A stretch of 64,000 bases of DNA from Curvibacter delicatus NBRC 14919 (GCF_001592265.1 NZ_BCWP01000013.1:28932-92931), one strand, 5' to 3'. Shown: positions 34,191-44,361, numbered from the stretch's first letter. Notes: generated by a model not told the origin, from the letters alone. Numbers and translations are program-made.

Positions 34191-36022
34191 TCGTTGAAGT
34201 GCACCGAGCCGTCGAGCTTCTTCACCAGCGGATGCTCGGGGTTGACCTCCAGCACCGGCTTGCTGTCCGGGGCCTTTTGACCGGCCTGTTTTAGCAGGCG
34301 CGCCAGTTGCGTGCTCATGCCGCCGTCCTGCACCACCAGGCAGGCCGGTGAATCGACCAGGCGGGTGGTGACGCGCACGTCTTCAGCCTTGTCCTTCAGT
34401 GCTTCTTTCAGTTTGGCCAGCGTGGGCTTGAAGGTTTCGGCGGCCTCTTCAGCCGCTTTCTTCTCAGCCTCGTCCTGCAGCTTGCCCAGATCGACCGCGC
34501 CCTTGGCGACCGACTGCAGCAGCGTGCCGTCGAAGTCCTGCAGGTAGTTCAGCGCCCACTCGTCCACGCGGTCCGTCATCAGCAGCACCTCGATGCCCTT
34601 CTTCTTGAACACCTCGAGCTGCGGACTGTTCTTGGCTGCGGCCAGGGTTTCGGCCGTGATGTAGTAGATCGCTTCCTGGCCTTCTTTCATGCGGGCCTTG
34701 TAGTCCGCCAGGCTCACGCTGGGGGTGTCGCTGCTGGTGCTGGCAAAGCGCAGCAGCTTGGCCAGGCGCTCGCGGTTGGCAAAGTCCTCGCCCAGGCCTT
34801 CTTTCAGCACGCTGCCGAACTCGGCATAGAAGGTGGTGTACTTGCCGGCGTTGGCCTTGTCTTCGTCGCTGGCGTCGGCGGCCGGCACGTCATGTTTGGC
34901 CAGGTCTTCCAGCAGGCCGAGCACGCGGCGGGTGTTGCCGTCGCGGATGGCGCGCACGTCGCGGCTTTCCTGCAGCAGTTCACGGCTGACGTTGAGCGGC
35001 AGGTCGGCCGAGTCCACCACGCCTTTGACGAAGCGCAGGTAGCTGGGCAGCAGGGCTTCGGCGTCGTCCATGATGAAGACGCGCTTCACATAGAGCTTGA
35101 GGCCACCTTGTCTGTCGCGGTTCCACAGGTCCATCGGCGCCTTGGCCGGGATGTAGAGCAGCTGGGTGTACTCGGTGCTGCCTTCCACGCGGTTGTGGCT
35201 CCAGGTCAGCGGCGCCTCAAAGTCGTGGCTGATCTGTTTGTAGAACTCTTCGTACTGCTCGGTCGTAACGTCCTTCTTCGGCCGCGTCCACAGGGCGCTG
35301 GCCTTGTTGACGGTTTCCCACTCGTCGGTGGTGACCATCTCGCCCGGCTGGTCGTTTTCACCTTCTTTCCACTCTTCCTTCTGCATCAGAATGGGCAGAG
35401 AGATGTGGTCCGAGTATTTGTTGATGATGCTCTTGACCTTCCAGCCGTTGAGGTAGTCGTCGGCATCGTCACGCAGGTGCAGGATGACGCTGGTGCCGCG
35501 CTGTGCGCGCGTGATGGCCTCCACCTCAAAGTCGCCGCTGCCGCCGCTGATCCAGCGCACGCCTTCCTCGGCCTTCAGGCCAGCGCGGCGCGACTCCACG
35601 GTGATCTTGTCGGCCACGATGAAGCCGGAGTAGAAGCCGACGCCGAACTGACCGATCAACTGGCCTTGCTCGGCGGCATTGGCTTTCTGGTCGCCCGAGA
35701 GGCGACTCATGAAGTCTTTGGTGCCGCTCTTGGCAATGGTGCCGAGGTGGTCAATCGCTTCCTGCGTGCTCATGCCGATACCGTTGTCGGTGATGGTCAG
35801 TGTGCGGGCGGCCTTGTCGAAGGTCACGCGCACGGCCAGCTCCGGGGCATCCTCGTACAGCGCGGCGTTGTTCAGCGCCTCGAAGCGCAGCTTGTCGCAG
35901 GCGTCCGACGCGTTGGAGATCAGCTCCCGCAGGAAGATTTCCTTGTTGGAATAGAGCGAGTGGGTGACGAGGTGCAGCAGCTGGGCTACTTCGGCCTGGA
36001 AGGAATGGGTTTTCTTGCTCAT
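34091..36022 (-). CDS. htpG: Molecular chaperone HtpG (Hsp90)
   Basis: A 643-residue cytosolic Hsp90 that folds client proteins with ATP. The GHKL ATP-binding domain shows [38 protein letters not shown] and [12 protein letters not shown]. The middle domain and the C-terminal dimerisation domain follow. The start at [12 protein letters not shown] is the family start; the frame remains open 31 codons upstream but without a plausible start. The end is duplicated at 29331. It is a normal length for the family. Confidence 0.96.
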   Translation of the reverse strand: MSKKTHSFQAEVAQLLHLVTHSLYSNKEIFLRELISNASDACDKLRFEALNNAALYEDAPELAVRVTFDKAARTLTITDNGIGMSTQEAIDHLGTIAKSGTKDFMSRLSGDQKANAAEQGQLIGQFGVGFYSGFIVADKITVESRRAGLKAEEGVRWISGGSGDFEVEAITRAQRGTSVILHLRDDADDYLNGWKVKSIINKYSDHISLPILMQKEEWKEGENDQPGEMVTTDEWETVNKASALWTRPKKDVTTEQYEEFYKQISHDFEAPLTWSHNRVEGSTEYTQLLYIPAKAPMDLWNRDRQGGLKLYVKRVFIMDDAEALLPSYLRFVKGVVDSADLPLNVSRELLQESRDVRAIRDGNTRRVLGLLEDLAKHDVPAADASDEDKANAGKYTTFYAEFGSVLKEGLGEDFANRERLAKLLRFASTSSDTPSVSLADYKARMKEGQEAIYYITAETLAAAKNSPQLEVFKKKGIEVLLMTDRVDEWALNYLQDFDGTLLQSVAKGAVDLGKLQDEAEKKAAEEAAETFKPTLAKLKEALKDKAEDVRVTTRLVDSPACLVVQDGGMSTQLARLLKQAGQKAPDSKPVLEVNPEHPLVKKLDGSVHFNELAHILFDQALLAEGGLPEDPAAYVKRVNALLV

Positions 36023-36204
36023 GGGTAAGACAACAGTTTGGGTTTCAAACAAGGTGAGGCACCAAGGGTGGTGCGCGCAAACCTTCGAATTATGGGCGCC
36101 TCTTTTAGGTTTCAAGACCCTGAGGTGGCGTTGGCTGGAAAGCCCTGCGGGCGGGCCGGGGCCTTCCTCCGCGCAGAGCGAGGCAGCGTCAGACGGTCAG
36201 GTCG

Positions 36205-37116
36205 TCAGAACTTCTCGTGCGGCGCCAGATAGCGCCACTGCCCCACCGGCAGGTTGCCGAGCATGACACCCCCGATGCGAACGCGTTTCAGGCCCACGAC
36301 TTTCAGGCCGACCAGTTCGCACATGCGCCGGATCTGGCGCTTCTTGCCTTCGGTCAGCACAAAACGCAGCTGCTCCGGGTTTTGCCATTCCACCTGGGCG
36401 GGTTTCAGAGGTTGGCCGTCCAGGCTCAGGCCGTGGCGCAGGCGCGCCAGCATGACCGGCGGGAAGACCGCCTGCACATTGGTGCTGACCGGGTCGTCGT
36501 CGATGCGCGAGAGCTGGGTGGGTGCGCCGGCCGTCGGGTCGGCGCCGGTGTAGACCACCCGCACCAGGTATTCCTTCTCCATCACCGAGTCTTCGCCGAT
36601 GAGCTGGCGCGCCACGCGGCCGTCCTGCGTCAGCACCAGCAGGCCGGTGGAGTCGATGTCCAGGCGGCCGGCCGGTGCCAGGCCGCGCAGCTGCGAGGGG
36701 TTGAAGAAGAAGCGGGCGTTGTCGTCGCGCCAGCGGTTCTGCGGCTGGATCAGCACGACGGCCGGCTCGTGCCCGTCCTCGGCCTGGCCGCTGACGTAGC
36801 CGATCGGCTTGTTGAGCAGGATGGTGACCTGGGTCGCCTGCTGGCCGCGGGCTTGGGGGTCGATCTCGATCGCCACGTCCGGGGCGACCTGCATGCCCAT
36901 CTCGGCCACCTTGCCATTGACCTTGACCCAGCCCTTAGCGATCCAGGCGTCGGCCTCGCGGCGCGAAGCCATGCCGAGTTCTGCCATGCGCTTGTTCAAG
37001 CGCACCGTGCCGTTGGCGCCGTATGCCGCCGTGTTGGTCTGGCCGGCAGGAATGGGCGCTTTCGCGGGCGGCGGGGCCGCGCGGCGGAACTTGTTGGGGG
37101 GATTTTGTTCGGACAT
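36205..37116 (-). CDS. 23S rRNA pseudouridine synthase (RluB/RluF family)
   Basis: A 303-residue RNA-modifying enzyme. A low-complexity N-terminus ([15 protein letters not shown]) precedes an S4 RNA-binding domain ([30 protein letters not shown]), then the catalytic domain with [21 protein letters not shown], where the aspartate is the nucleophile, and [25 protein letters not shown] at the end. It most resembles RluF, which modifies U2604 of 23S rRNA, but RluB cannot be excluded. The mRNA leader overlaps copy C of the dispersed repeat. Confidence 0.9.
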   Translation of the reverse strand: MSEQNPPNKFRRAAPPPAKAPIPAGQTNTAAYGANGTVRLNKRMAELGMASRREADAWIAKGWVKVNGKVAEMGMQVAPDVAIEIDPQARGQQATQVTILLNKPIGYVSGQAEDGHEPAVVLIQPQNRWRDDNARFFFNPSQLRGLAPAGRLDIDSTGLLVLTQDGRVARQLIGEDSVMEKEYLVRVVYTGADPTAGAPTQLSRIDDDPVSTNVQAVFPPVMLARLRHGLSLDGQPLKPAQVEWQNPEQLRFVLTEGKKRQIRRMCELVGLKVVGLKRVRIGGVMLGNLPVGQWRYLAPHEKF

Positions 37117-37117
37117 G

Positions 37118-37180
37118 TTTGCTATAGTTTTAGTAGCTTATTGCGCATATTTTACGCGGTCCGGAATCGGATTTGTCATG
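37118..37180 (+). repeat. Dispersed repeat, copy C, in the rluF-like leader
   Basis: TTTGCTATAGTTTTAGTAGC continues TTATTGCGCATATTTTACGC and ends GGTCCGGAATCGGATTTG. It matches copies A and B in order and fills the 59-bp gap between the Crp/Fnr regulator and the pseudouridine synthase. Confidence 0.65.
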
Positions 37181-37886
37181 AAAACATGCGGGAGCGCAGC
37201 GCCGGCAGGTCCAGCACGCGCAGGCCGCCGTACTCGACGCGGATCGTGCCCTGGGCCTCCAGTGCGGCCAGGGCTTCGTTGACCCGCTGGCGCGACAGGC
37301 CCACCAGGTAGGCCAGCTCCTGCTGCGTGATGCGCAGCACCTCGCCCACGCCGGGGTACAGCACCGGGTTGAACAGGGCGGCCAGGCTGCGCGCCACCCG
37401 CAGGTCCGGGTTGTTCATGCGGTCGATCTCGCGCGCGGCGATGAACTGCGCCAGCCGCTCGTTGAGCTGGTTCATGACAAAGCGGTTGAAGCCGATCGAA
37501 TGGTCGAGCAGTTGGTGGAAGGTGTCCACCGGCAGGCCGGCCACCAGGCTTTTGCGCAAGGTCTGCACGTTGTAGCGGTAGATCTCGCGCTTGAGGGCGG
37601 TGCCCTCGCCGAACCAGCCGCCGGGCGGCAGGCCGGCGAAGGTGAGGGTCTGGCCGTCGGCGTTTTCGCCGCTCATCTTCAACAGGCCGTCAACGACGCC
37701 GAACCAGTAGGTGACGGGGCGGCCGATGCGGCAGACCAGATCACCCGGCTGGGCTTCGCCGATTTTCAGGTCGGCCACCGCGATCTCTCGTTCCGCTGGC
37801 GTCAGCAAGGCCAGCCAGGGAATGCCGGCCAGTTCGACGGGGGTGGGGGCGCGGCGGCGCTGGTGCAGGGTTGGGTCGCGGGACAT
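37176..37886 (-). CDS. Crp/Fnr family transcriptional regulator
   Basis: A 236-residue regulator with an N-terminal cyclic-nucleotide-binding-like domain (VDGLLKMSGENADGQTLTFAGLPPGGWFGEGTAL) and a C-terminal winged helix (ITQQELAYLVGLSRQRVNEALAALEAQGTIRVEYGGLRVLD). It lacks the cysteine cluster of FNR, with only one cysteine, so it does not sense oxygen by an Fe-S cluster. It is divergent from the acyl-CoA synthetase and transporter operon; inverted repeats in the shared 162-bp region make it the likely regulator. Confidence 0.9.
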   Translation of the reverse strand: MSRDPTLHQRRRAPTPVELAGIPWLALLTPAEREIAVADLKIGEAQPGDLVCRIGRPVTYWFGVVDGLLKMSGENADGQTLTFAGLPPGGWFGEGTALKREIYRYNVQTLRKSLVAGLPVDTFHQLLDHSIGFNRFVMNQLNERLAQFIAAREIDRMNNPDLRVARSLAALFNPVLYPGVGEVLRITQQELAYLVGLSRQRVNEALAALEAQGTIRVEYGGLRVLDLPALRSRMFS

Positions 37887-37927
37887 CAGGGTGAAGCGTG
37901 GGTGCAGACGGCAAGGGAAATTACCAC

Positions 37928-37962
37928 CTAGGGACTACCCTAGATTGTCGTCGGAACGACAA
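37928..37962. promoter_or_regulatory. Two adjacent inverted repeats in a divergent promoter region
   Basis: CTAGGG-ACTA-CCCTAG (37928-37943) is followed one base later by TTGTCGT-CGGA-ACGACAA (37945-37962). Both are perfect and have four-base spacers. They lie between the Crp/Fnr regulator and the acyl-CoA synthetase gene, about 45 and 85 bp from the two start codons. Confidence 0.7.
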
Positions 37963-38048
37963 CATGACGTCAAACTGAAGCCTACTATTCGCGCCATGTC
38001 AGTGCATGGCCTGCGCGCCGTGCCGAGAAACGTAGATAAGGAATTGGG

Positions 38049-39983
38049 ATGCAGACGACTTTTCCGCGACTCCTGCTCAAGCATGCCGCCGAGCGCCCGC
38101 AAGCGCCCGCTTTGCGTGAGAAGGAGTACGGCATCTGGCAGACCTGGAGCTGGGCGCGTGCCGCTGAGGACGTGCGCCTGATGAGCTGCGGCCTGGCGGC
38201 GCTGGGCTTCCAGCCGGGGCACAACCTCGCCATCATCGGCGACAACCGGCCCCACCTCTACCTGTCCTTTCTGGTGGCGCAAAGCCTGCGCGGCGTGCCG
38301 GTGCCGATGTACCAGGATGCGGTGGCCAGTGAAATGGCCTTCGTGCTGGAAAATGCCGAAATCGAATTCGTGTTTGCCGAGAACCAGGAGCAGGTGGACA
38401 AGCTGCTGGAACTGCGCGAAACCGTGCCCAGCCTGAAGCACATCATCTATGACGACCCGCGCGGTCTGCGTAACTACAAACACGACGGGCTGATCAGTGT
38501 CGAGCGTCTGTTCGAGCTGGGGCGCGAGTACGAACGCGCGCATCCGGCTTTTTACAAGGACTCGGTCGAGCAGGGGCAGCCGACCGACGTGTCCGTGATC
38601 CTCTACACCTCCGGCACCACCGGGCGGCCCAAGGGCGTCTGCCAGACGCATGCCAGCTTCATCAACTCGGCGCGCGGTGGCGTGGAGGTGGACGGCCTGA
38701 ATCCCGACGACAACACCATCTCTTACCTGCCGCCGGCCTGGGTGGGCGATCACCTGTTCTCGATTGCGCAGTGGCTGGTGGCGGGCTTCACCATCAACTG
38801 CCCCGAGTCGGCGGCCACGGTCTCCATCGACCTGCGCGAGATCGGACCGAGTTATTACTTCGCACCGCCGCGCGTGTTCGAGAGCATGCTGACGTCGGTG
38901 TCGATCCGCATGGAAGATGCGGCGGCGCCGAAGCGTTGGCTGTACCAGAAGTTCATGGCGGTGGCACGCCGCTGCGGTTCCGAGATCCTGGATGGTCACT
39001 CGGTCCCGCTGACGGACCGTCTGCTGTATGCCTTGGGCAATGTGCTGGTCTACGGGCCGCTGCGCAACGTGCTGGGCCTGTCGCGCATCCGCGTGGCCTA
39101 CACGGCGGGCGCGGCCATCGGGCCGGACCTGTTCCGCTTCTACCGTTCCATCGGCATCAACCTCAAGCAGCTCTACGGTCAGACCGAGACTTGCGCTTAC
39201 GTCTGTATCCAGAAGAACGGCCGGGTCAAGCTCAACAGCGTGGGTGAGGCGGCGCCGGGTATCGAGATCAAGATTGCAGACAACGGCGAAGTGCTGGTGC
39301 GCGGCGTCTCGGTGCTCAAGGAGTACTACAAGCGTCCCGATGCCACCGCCGAGGTGATCGATGAGCAGGGCTACTTCCACACCGGTGACGCGGGTGTGAT
39401 CGACCACGACGGGCATCTGCACATCATCGACCGCGCCAAGGACGTCGGCAAGCTGGCCAGCGGTGCCATCTTCGCGCCCAACTACATCGAAAACAAGCTC
39501 AAGTTCTTCCCGCAGATCAAGGAGGCAGTGTGCTTCGGCCACGCGCGCGACCAGGTCTGCGCCTTCATCAACATCGATTTCGAAGCGGTGGGCAACTGGG
39601 CCGAACGCCAGGCGCTGCCCTATGGTGGTTATGTCGATCTGGCCGCCAAGCAGCAAGTGCTGGACATGGTGGCCGACTGCGTGGCCAAGGTGAATGCCGA
39701 CCTGGCCGCCGAAGAGGGCATGAGCGACACCCAGATTGCCCGCTTCCTGGTGCTACACAAGGAGCTGGACCCGGACGACGACGAACTGACCCGTACCCGT
39801 AAGGTGCGGCGCGGCTTCATCGCTGACAAGTATGCGGTGCTGATCGACGCGCTCTACACCGGACGCAGTGAGCAGTTCATTGAAACGCAGGTGAAGTTCG
39901 AGGACGGCCGCACCGGCGTCGTCTCAGCCACGCTGCAGATTCGCGATGCGACGTGCTACCCGAGCGTAGCCAAGGCCGCCTGA
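38049..39983 (+). CDS. AMP-binding acyl-CoA synthetase (fatty/organic acid CoA ligase)
   Basis: A 644-residue adenylate-forming enzyme that activates a carboxylic acid with ATP and CoA. The AMP-binding signature SVILYTSGTTGRPKGVCQTH and the motif LKQLYGQTETCAY are present, then YFHTGDAGVIDHDGHLHIIDRAKD with the catalytic domain hinge. Length and an IENKLKFFPQIKEAVCFG segment place it with long-chain acyl-CoA synthetase-like proteins. It starts an operon with a complete liv-type transporter, so the substrate is probably an acid imported by that system. Confidence 0.92.
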   Translation: MQTTFPRLLLKHAAERPQAPALREKEYGIWQTWSWARAAEDVRLMSCGLAALGFQPGHNLAIIGDNRPHLYLSFLVAQSLRGVPVPMYQDAVASEMAFVLENAEIEFVFAENQEQVDKLLELRETVPSLKHIIYDDPRGLRNYKHDGLISVERLFELGREYERAHPAFYKDSVEQGQPTDVSVILYTSGTTGRPKGVCQTHASFINSARGGVEVDGLNPDDNTISYLPPAWVGDHLFSIAQWLVAGFTINCPESAATVSIDLREIGPSYYFAPPRVFESMLTSVSIRMEDAAAPKRWLYQKFMAVARRCGSEILDGHSVPLTDRLLYALGNVLVYGPLRNVLGLSRIRVAYTAGAAIGPDLFRFYRSIGINLKQLYGQTETCAYVCIQKNGRVKLNSVGEAAPGIEIKIADNGEVLVRGVSVLKEYYKRPDATAEVIDEQGYFHTGDAGVIDHDGHLHIIDRAKDVGKLASGAIFAPNYIENKLKFFPQIKEAVCFGHARDQVCAFINIDFEAVGNWAERQALPYGGYVDLAAKQQVLDMVADCVAKVNADLAAEEGMSDTQIARFLVLHKELDPDDDELTRTRKVRRGFIADKYAVLIDALYTGRSEQFIETQVKFEDGRTGVVSATLQIRDATCYPSVAKAA

Positions 39984-39994
39984 GGAATGACGAG

Positions 39995-40780
39995 ATGAAA
40001 CAACGGCCCATGGGCGACGTCATCCTGGACGTCCAGAACATTTCCCTGTCCTTCGGCGGCGTCAAGGCGCTGACCGACATTTCCTTCAATGTGCGCGAAC
40101 ATGAGATCCGCGCCATCATCGGCCCCAATGGTGCCGGCAAGAGCTCCATGCTCAACTGCATCAACGGCGTCTACCAGCCGCAGCAGGGCTCGATCACCTT
40201 CCGCGGCCAGACCTTCCACCACATGAACAGCCGGCAGGTGGCCGAGATGGGGGTGGCGCGCACCTTCCAGAACCTGGCGCTGTTCAAGGGCATGAGCGTG
40301 CTTGACAACATCATGTCCGGCCGCAACCTGAAGATCAAGAGCAACCTGCTGCTGCAGGCGCTGCGCATCGGGCCGGCTGAGCGGGAGGAGATCCGTCACC
40401 GCGAGCAGGTGGAGCGCATCATCGACTTCCTGGAGATTCAGGCGCACCGCAAGACGCCGGTGGGTCAGTTGCCCTACGGCCTGCAAAAGCGCGTCGACCT
40501 CGGGCGGGCCTTGGCGATGGAGCCGCAGGTGCTGCTGCTGGATGAGCCGATGGCCGGTATGAACGTGGAGGAGAAGCAGGACATGTGCCGCTTCATCCTC
40601 GATGTGAACGACGAGTTCGGTACCACCGTGGTCCTGATCGAGCACGACATGGGCGTGGTGATGGACATTTCCGACCGCGTCGTGGTGCTTGACTACGGCA
40701 AGAAGATCGGTGACGGCGTGCCGGATGAGGTGCGCAACAACGAAGACGTGATCCGGGCCTACCTGGGCACCAGCCACTGA
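39995..40780 (+). CDS. livG: ABC transporter ATPase LivG (second system)
   Basis: A 261-residue ATP-binding subunit with canonical Walker A (GPNGAGKSSMLNC), signature-region LPYGLQKRVDLGRALAMEP and Walker B VLLLDEPMAGMNVEEKQDM. It begins 11 bp after the acyl-CoA synthetase stop. ATG 39995 follows a GAGGA site; a longer reading frame that starts 14 codons earlier overlaps the synthetase and is unlikely. Confidence 0.93.
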   Translation: MKQRPMGDVILDVQNISLSFGGVKALTDISFNVREHEIRAIIGPNGAGKSSMLNCINGVYQPQQGSITFRGQTFHHMNSRQVAEMGVARTFQNLALFKGMSVLDNIMSGRNLKIKSNLLLQALRIGPAEREEIRHREQVERIIDFLEIQAHRKTPVGQLPYGLQKRVDLGRALAMEPQVLLLDEPMAGMNVEEKQDMCRFILDVNDEFGTTVVLIEHDMGVVMDISDRVVVLDYGKKIGDGVPDEVRNNEDVIRAYLGTSH

Positions 40781-40798
40781 GCGTAGAGGGACTTCAAC

Positions 40799-41728
40799 AT
40801 GGCTTTTTTCTCGGAAACCCTGCTTGGCGGCCTGATGGCCGGCATGCTGTATTCGCTGGTGGCGCTGGGCTTTGTGCTGATCTTCAAGGCCTCCGGTGTC
40901 TTCAACTTTGCCCAAGGGGCCATGGTGCTGTTCGCGGCCCTGGCCATGGCGCGTTTTGCCGAGTGGATTCCCGGCTGGACCGGCATCGACAACCCGATCG
41001 TGGCCAATATCGCGGCCTTTGTGCTGGCGGGTGTGGTCATGTTTGTCGTCGCCTGGCTGATTGAGCGCCTTGTGTTGCGCCATCTCGTCAACCAGGAGGC
41101 GGCGACGCTGCTGATGGCCACGCTGGGCATCACCTACTTCATGGAAGGTCTGGGCCAGACGCTGTTCGGCAGCGACATCTACAAGATTGATGTCGGCATG
41201 CCCAAGGACCCGATCTTCGTGCTGGAGTCGATGTTCGAGGGCGGCATTCTGGTCAACAAGGAAGACGTGATTGCGGCCGCGATTGCCGCTGCGTTGGTGG
41301 CGGCGCTCAGCCTGTTTTTCCAGAAGACCTCGACCGGCCGCGCCCTGCGCGCGGTGGCGGACGACCATCAGGCGGCACAGTCGATCGGCATCCCGCTCAA
41401 CCGCATCTGGGTCATTGTCTGGTGCGTGGCCGGTGTGGTGGCACTGGTGTCGGGAATGATCTGGGGCTCCAAGCTTGGTGTTCAGTTCTCGCTCACCACG
41501 GTGGCGCTGCGTGCCTTGCCGGTGGTGATCCTGGGTGGCCTGACTTCGGTGCCGGGCGCCATCATCGGCGGCCTGATCATCGGCGTCGGCGAGAAGTTGT
41601 CCGAGGTGTTTCTCGGGCCGTATGTCGGCGGCGGCATTGAAATCTGGTTTGCCTACGTGCTGGCGTTGCTGTTCCTGCTGGTGCGGCCACAAGGGTTGTT
41701 CGGCGAAAAAATTATTGACCGCGTGTAA
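40799..41728 (+). CDS. livH: ABC transporter permease LivH (second system)
   Basis: A 309-residue membrane permease with LivH features (LLGGLMAGMLYSLVALGFVLIFKASGVFNFAQGAMVLF). Eight or so hydrophobic segments are visible. It ends at RPQGLFGEKIIDRV, close to the next permease gene (11 bp gap). Together with the following LivM-type protein it forms the channel. Confidence 0.93.
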   Translation: MAFFSETLLGGLMAGMLYSLVALGFVLIFKASGVFNFAQGAMVLFAALAMARFAEWIPGWTGIDNPIVANIAAFVLAGVVMFVVAWLIERLVLRHLVNQEAATLLMATLGITYFMEGLGQTLFGSDIYKIDVGMPKDPIFVLESMFEGGILVNKEDVIAAAIAAALVAALSLFFQKTSTGRALRAVADDHQAAQSIGIPLNRIWVIVWCVAGVVALVSGMIWGSKLGVQFSLTTVALRALPVVILGGLTSVPGAIIGGLIIGVGEKLSEVFLGPYVGGGIEIWFAYVLALLFLLVRPQGLFGEKIIDRV

Positions 41729-41739
41729 GAGGCTGAAAG

Positions 41740-42804
41740 ATGTTTTACAGAGAAAACGGTCAATTCAAGACGTCCTATGTGGCGGATCAGCAGATCTTCC
41801 CGATCGCGCAGGACCGGCTGGTCATCCTGTTGCTGCTGGCGGTAGCGTTTGTGGCAGTGCCCCTGCTGGCGAGCGACTACACCTTTCGCGCCATCCTGAT
41901 CATGTCGCTGGCGGCGTTGGGCGTGAATGTGCTGGTGGGCTATTGCGGCCAGATCTCGCTTGGCTCCGGGGCCTTCATGGCGGTGGGGGCCTATGGCGCC
42001 TACAACTTCTTCGTGCGCGTGCCGGACATGCCGCTGATCCCGGCCCTGATCCTCGGTGGCCTGTGTGCCACCTTCTTCGGCATCCTGTTCGGTCTGCCCA
42101 GCCTGCGCGTCAAGGGCCTGTACCTGGCGGTGGCCACGCTGGCAGCGCAGTTCTTCAGCGACTGGATGTTCCTGCGCATCAAGTGGCTGACGAATGATTC
42201 GTCGTCGGGCTCGGTGTCGGTCTCCTCGCTGCAGGTGTTCGGCCTGCCGATCGACAGCGCCCAGAGCAAATACTGGTTCTGCCTTGCGATCCTGGTGGTC
42301 ATGGCCCTGCTGGCCAAGAACCTCGTGCGCGGCGCCATTGGCCGAGAGTGGATGGCCATCCGCGACATGGACGTGGCCGCCGCCGTGATCGGCATCCGCC
42401 CCATGTACGCCAAGCTCAGCGCCTTCGCGGTCAGCTCCTTCATCATCGGTGTGGCTGGCGCCTTGTGGGCCTTTGTCTACCTGGGTGCCTGGGAGCCGGC
42501 CGCGTTTTCGGTCGATGTGTCGTTCCGTCTGCTGTTCATGGTCATCATCGGCGGCCTGGGCTCCATCATGGGTGCTTTCTTCGGTGCCGCCTTCATCGTG
42601 GTGCTGCCCATCCTGCTCAACCAGTTCCTGCCGGCGCTGTTTGGCCTGTTCGGTGTCGAGATTTCAACTGCCGACGTTTCACACGCCGAACTGATGATCT
42701 TCGGCGGCCTGATCGTCTGGTTCCTGATCGTGGAGCCGCATGGTCTGGCCAAGCTGTGGTCCACCGCCAAGCAGAAGCTGCGTGTGTGGCCGTTCCCGTA
42801 CTGA
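41740..42804 (+). CDS. livM: ABC transporter permease LivM (second system)
   Basis: A 354-residue permease with the LivM motif LVGYCGQISLGSGAFMAVGAYGAYNF and the coupling loop REWMAIRDMDVAAAVIGIRPMYAKLSAFAVSSF. It has an N-terminal cytoplasmic extension of about 25 residues before the first membrane helix, which is somewhat longer than usual. A short gap separates it from the receptor gene, where AGGAGA precedes the start. Confidence 0.93.
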   Translation: MFYRENGQFKTSYVADQQIFPIAQDRLVILLLLAVAFVAVPLLASDYTFRAILIMSLAALGVNVLVGYCGQISLGSGAFMAVGAYGAYNFFVRVPDMPLIPALILGGLCATFFGILFGLPSLRVKGLYLAVATLAAQFFSDWMFLRIKWLTNDSSSGSVSVSSLQVFGLPIDSAQSKYWFCLAILVVMALLAKNLVRGAIGREWMAIRDMDVAAAVIGIRPMYAKLSAFAVSSFIIGVAGALWAFVYLGAWEPAAFSVDVSFRLLFMVIIGGLGSIMGAFFGAAFIVVLPILLNQFLPALFGLFGVEISTADVSHAELMIFGGLIVWFLIVEPHGLAKLWSTAKQKLRVWPFPY

Positions 42805-42861
42805 GTTCTTTGTCCGCTGGTATTTCCCGTGCTTCAACACTTACATCCAAAGGAGACAACC

Positions 42862-44190
42862 ATGAAGCTTTCGAAACTGGTGATCGCCGCTGCCGTCGTG
42901 GCAGCCGGGACGACGAGCCTGGCCACCGGCGCCTTTGCGCAGGCCAAGGAGCAGTTCTTCCCGCTGCTGTCCTACCGTACCGGCCCTTACGCGCCCAACG
43001 GTACACCCTGGGCCAATGGCAAGCAGGACTATCTGAAGATGATCAATGCCCGCGACGGCGGCATCAACGGCGTCAAGCTGACCTTCGAGGAATGCGAGAC
43101 CGGCTACGCCACCGACCGCGGCGTGGAATGTTATGAGCGCCTCAAGAGCCGTCCGGGTGTGACGCTGTTCGATCCGCAGTCCACCGGCATCACCTTCGCG
43201 CTGACCGAGAAGGCCCCCGCCGACAAGATGCCGCTGATGACGCTGGGTTATGGCCTGTCCGTCTCGCAGGACGGCATGGCCTTCAAGTGGAACTTCCCGA
43301 TGATGGGCAGCTACTGGACCGGTGCCGACATCCTGATCCAGCACATCGGCAAGAGCCTGGGCGGTGTGGACAAGCTCAAGGGCAAGAAGGTGGCGCTGGT
43401 CTACCACGACAGCCCCTTTGGCAAGGAGCCGATTCCGCTGCTGCAGGAGCGCGCCAAGATGCATGGCTTCGACCTGCAGCTGCTGCCGGTGACGGCCCCG
43501 GGTGTCGAGCAGAAGGCGACCTGGCTGCAGGTGCGCCAGAGCCGTCCGGACTATGTGCTGCTGTGGGGCTGGGGGGTGATGAACTCCACGGCGCTCAAGG
43601 AAGCGCAGGCCACCGGCTATCCGCGCGACAAGATGTATGGCGTGTGGTGGGCTGGCGCCGAGCCGGACGCCAAGGACGTGGGTGAAGGGGCCAAGGGCTA
43701 CCACGCACTGGCGCTCAACACGTCCGGCCAAGAACCCAAGGTGATTCAGGACATCCTGAAGCATGTGCATGCCAAAGGGCACGGCACCGGTCCGAAGGAC
43801 GAGGTGGGTTCTGTGCTGTACACCCGCGGCGTGATCATTCAGATGCTGGGTGTGGAAGCCGTGCGTCGTGCGCAGGAGCGTTTCGGCAAGGGCAAGGTCA
43901 TGACCAGCGAGCAAGTGCGTTGGGGCCTGGAAAACCTGGCGCTGGACCAGAAACGTCTGGACGCCCTGGGTTTTGCCGGCGTCATGCGCCCCCTGAGCAC
44001 TTCGTGTGCTGACCACATGGGTTCGACCTGGGCGCGCGTCCATACCTGGGACGGCAAGAAGTGGAACATGTCGTCCGACTGGTACCAGGCCGATGAGCAG
44101 ATCATCAAGCCCATGGTCAAGACCGGCGCCGACAAGTACCTGTCTGACAAGAAGATGAGCCGTCGTCCGGCCGGCGATTGCCAGTCTTGA
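42862..44190 (+). CDS. ABC transporter solute-binding protein (second liv system)
   Basis: A 442-residue receptor with a signal peptide at about residues 1-26 (MKLSKLVIAAAVVAAGTTSLATGAFAQ). The mature part begins KEQFFPLLSYRTGPYAPNGTPWANG, a variant of the Peripla_BP_6 fold typical of receptors in operons with CoA ligases. A conserved WWAGAEPDAKDVG segment follows. The exact ligand is unknown; an aromatic or long-chain organic acid is a reasonable guess from the flanking ligases. Confidence 0.92.
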   Translation: MKLSKLVIAAAVVAAGTTSLATGAFAQAKEQFFPLLSYRTGPYAPNGTPWANGKQDYLKMINARDGGINGVKLTFEECETGYATDRGVECYERLKSRPGVTLFDPQSTGITFALTEKAPADKMPLMTLGYGLSVSQDGMAFKWNFPMMGSYWTGADILIQHIGKSLGGVDKLKGKKVALVYHDSPFGKEPIPLLQERAKMHGFDLQLLPVTAPGVEQKATWLQVRQSRPDYVLLWGWGVMNSTALKEAQATGYPRDKMYGVWWAGAEPDAKDVGEGAKGYHALALNTSGQEPKVIQDILKHVHAKGHGTGPKDEVGSVLYTRGVIIQMLGVEAVRRAQERFGKGKVMTSEQVRWGLENLALDQKRLDALGFAGVMRPLSTSCADHMGSTWARVHTWDGKKWNMSSDWYQADEQIIKPMVKTGADKYLSDKKMSRRPAGDCQS

Positions 44191-44199
44191 GGACATCCC

Positions 44200-44340
44200 C
44201 CTGAGCAGCTGCACGGCTTCCCCCTTCTCTCGCGCTGCGTGCGGGAAGGAGGGGGACGACGCCAGTGGCCTCGGACTGAAGGCAAGGGCTGCGCAGGCAG
44301 CCCCCAACCGAGAGGGTTGCAGCAGCAGCCTTCTCGATTG
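44200..44340 (+). repeat. GC-rich intergenic repeat inside the second liv operon
   Basis: A 170-bp gap between the receptor and livF. It contains CCCCCTTCTCTCGCGC, GAAGGAGGGGGACGACGCCAGTGGCC and GGCAGCCCCC. The GACGCCAGTGGCC part matches the elements at 45176 and 48795. No coding frame is likely in it. Confidence 0.5.
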
Positions 44341-44361
44341 GGAAAGGTAAAGGCTATCCGC

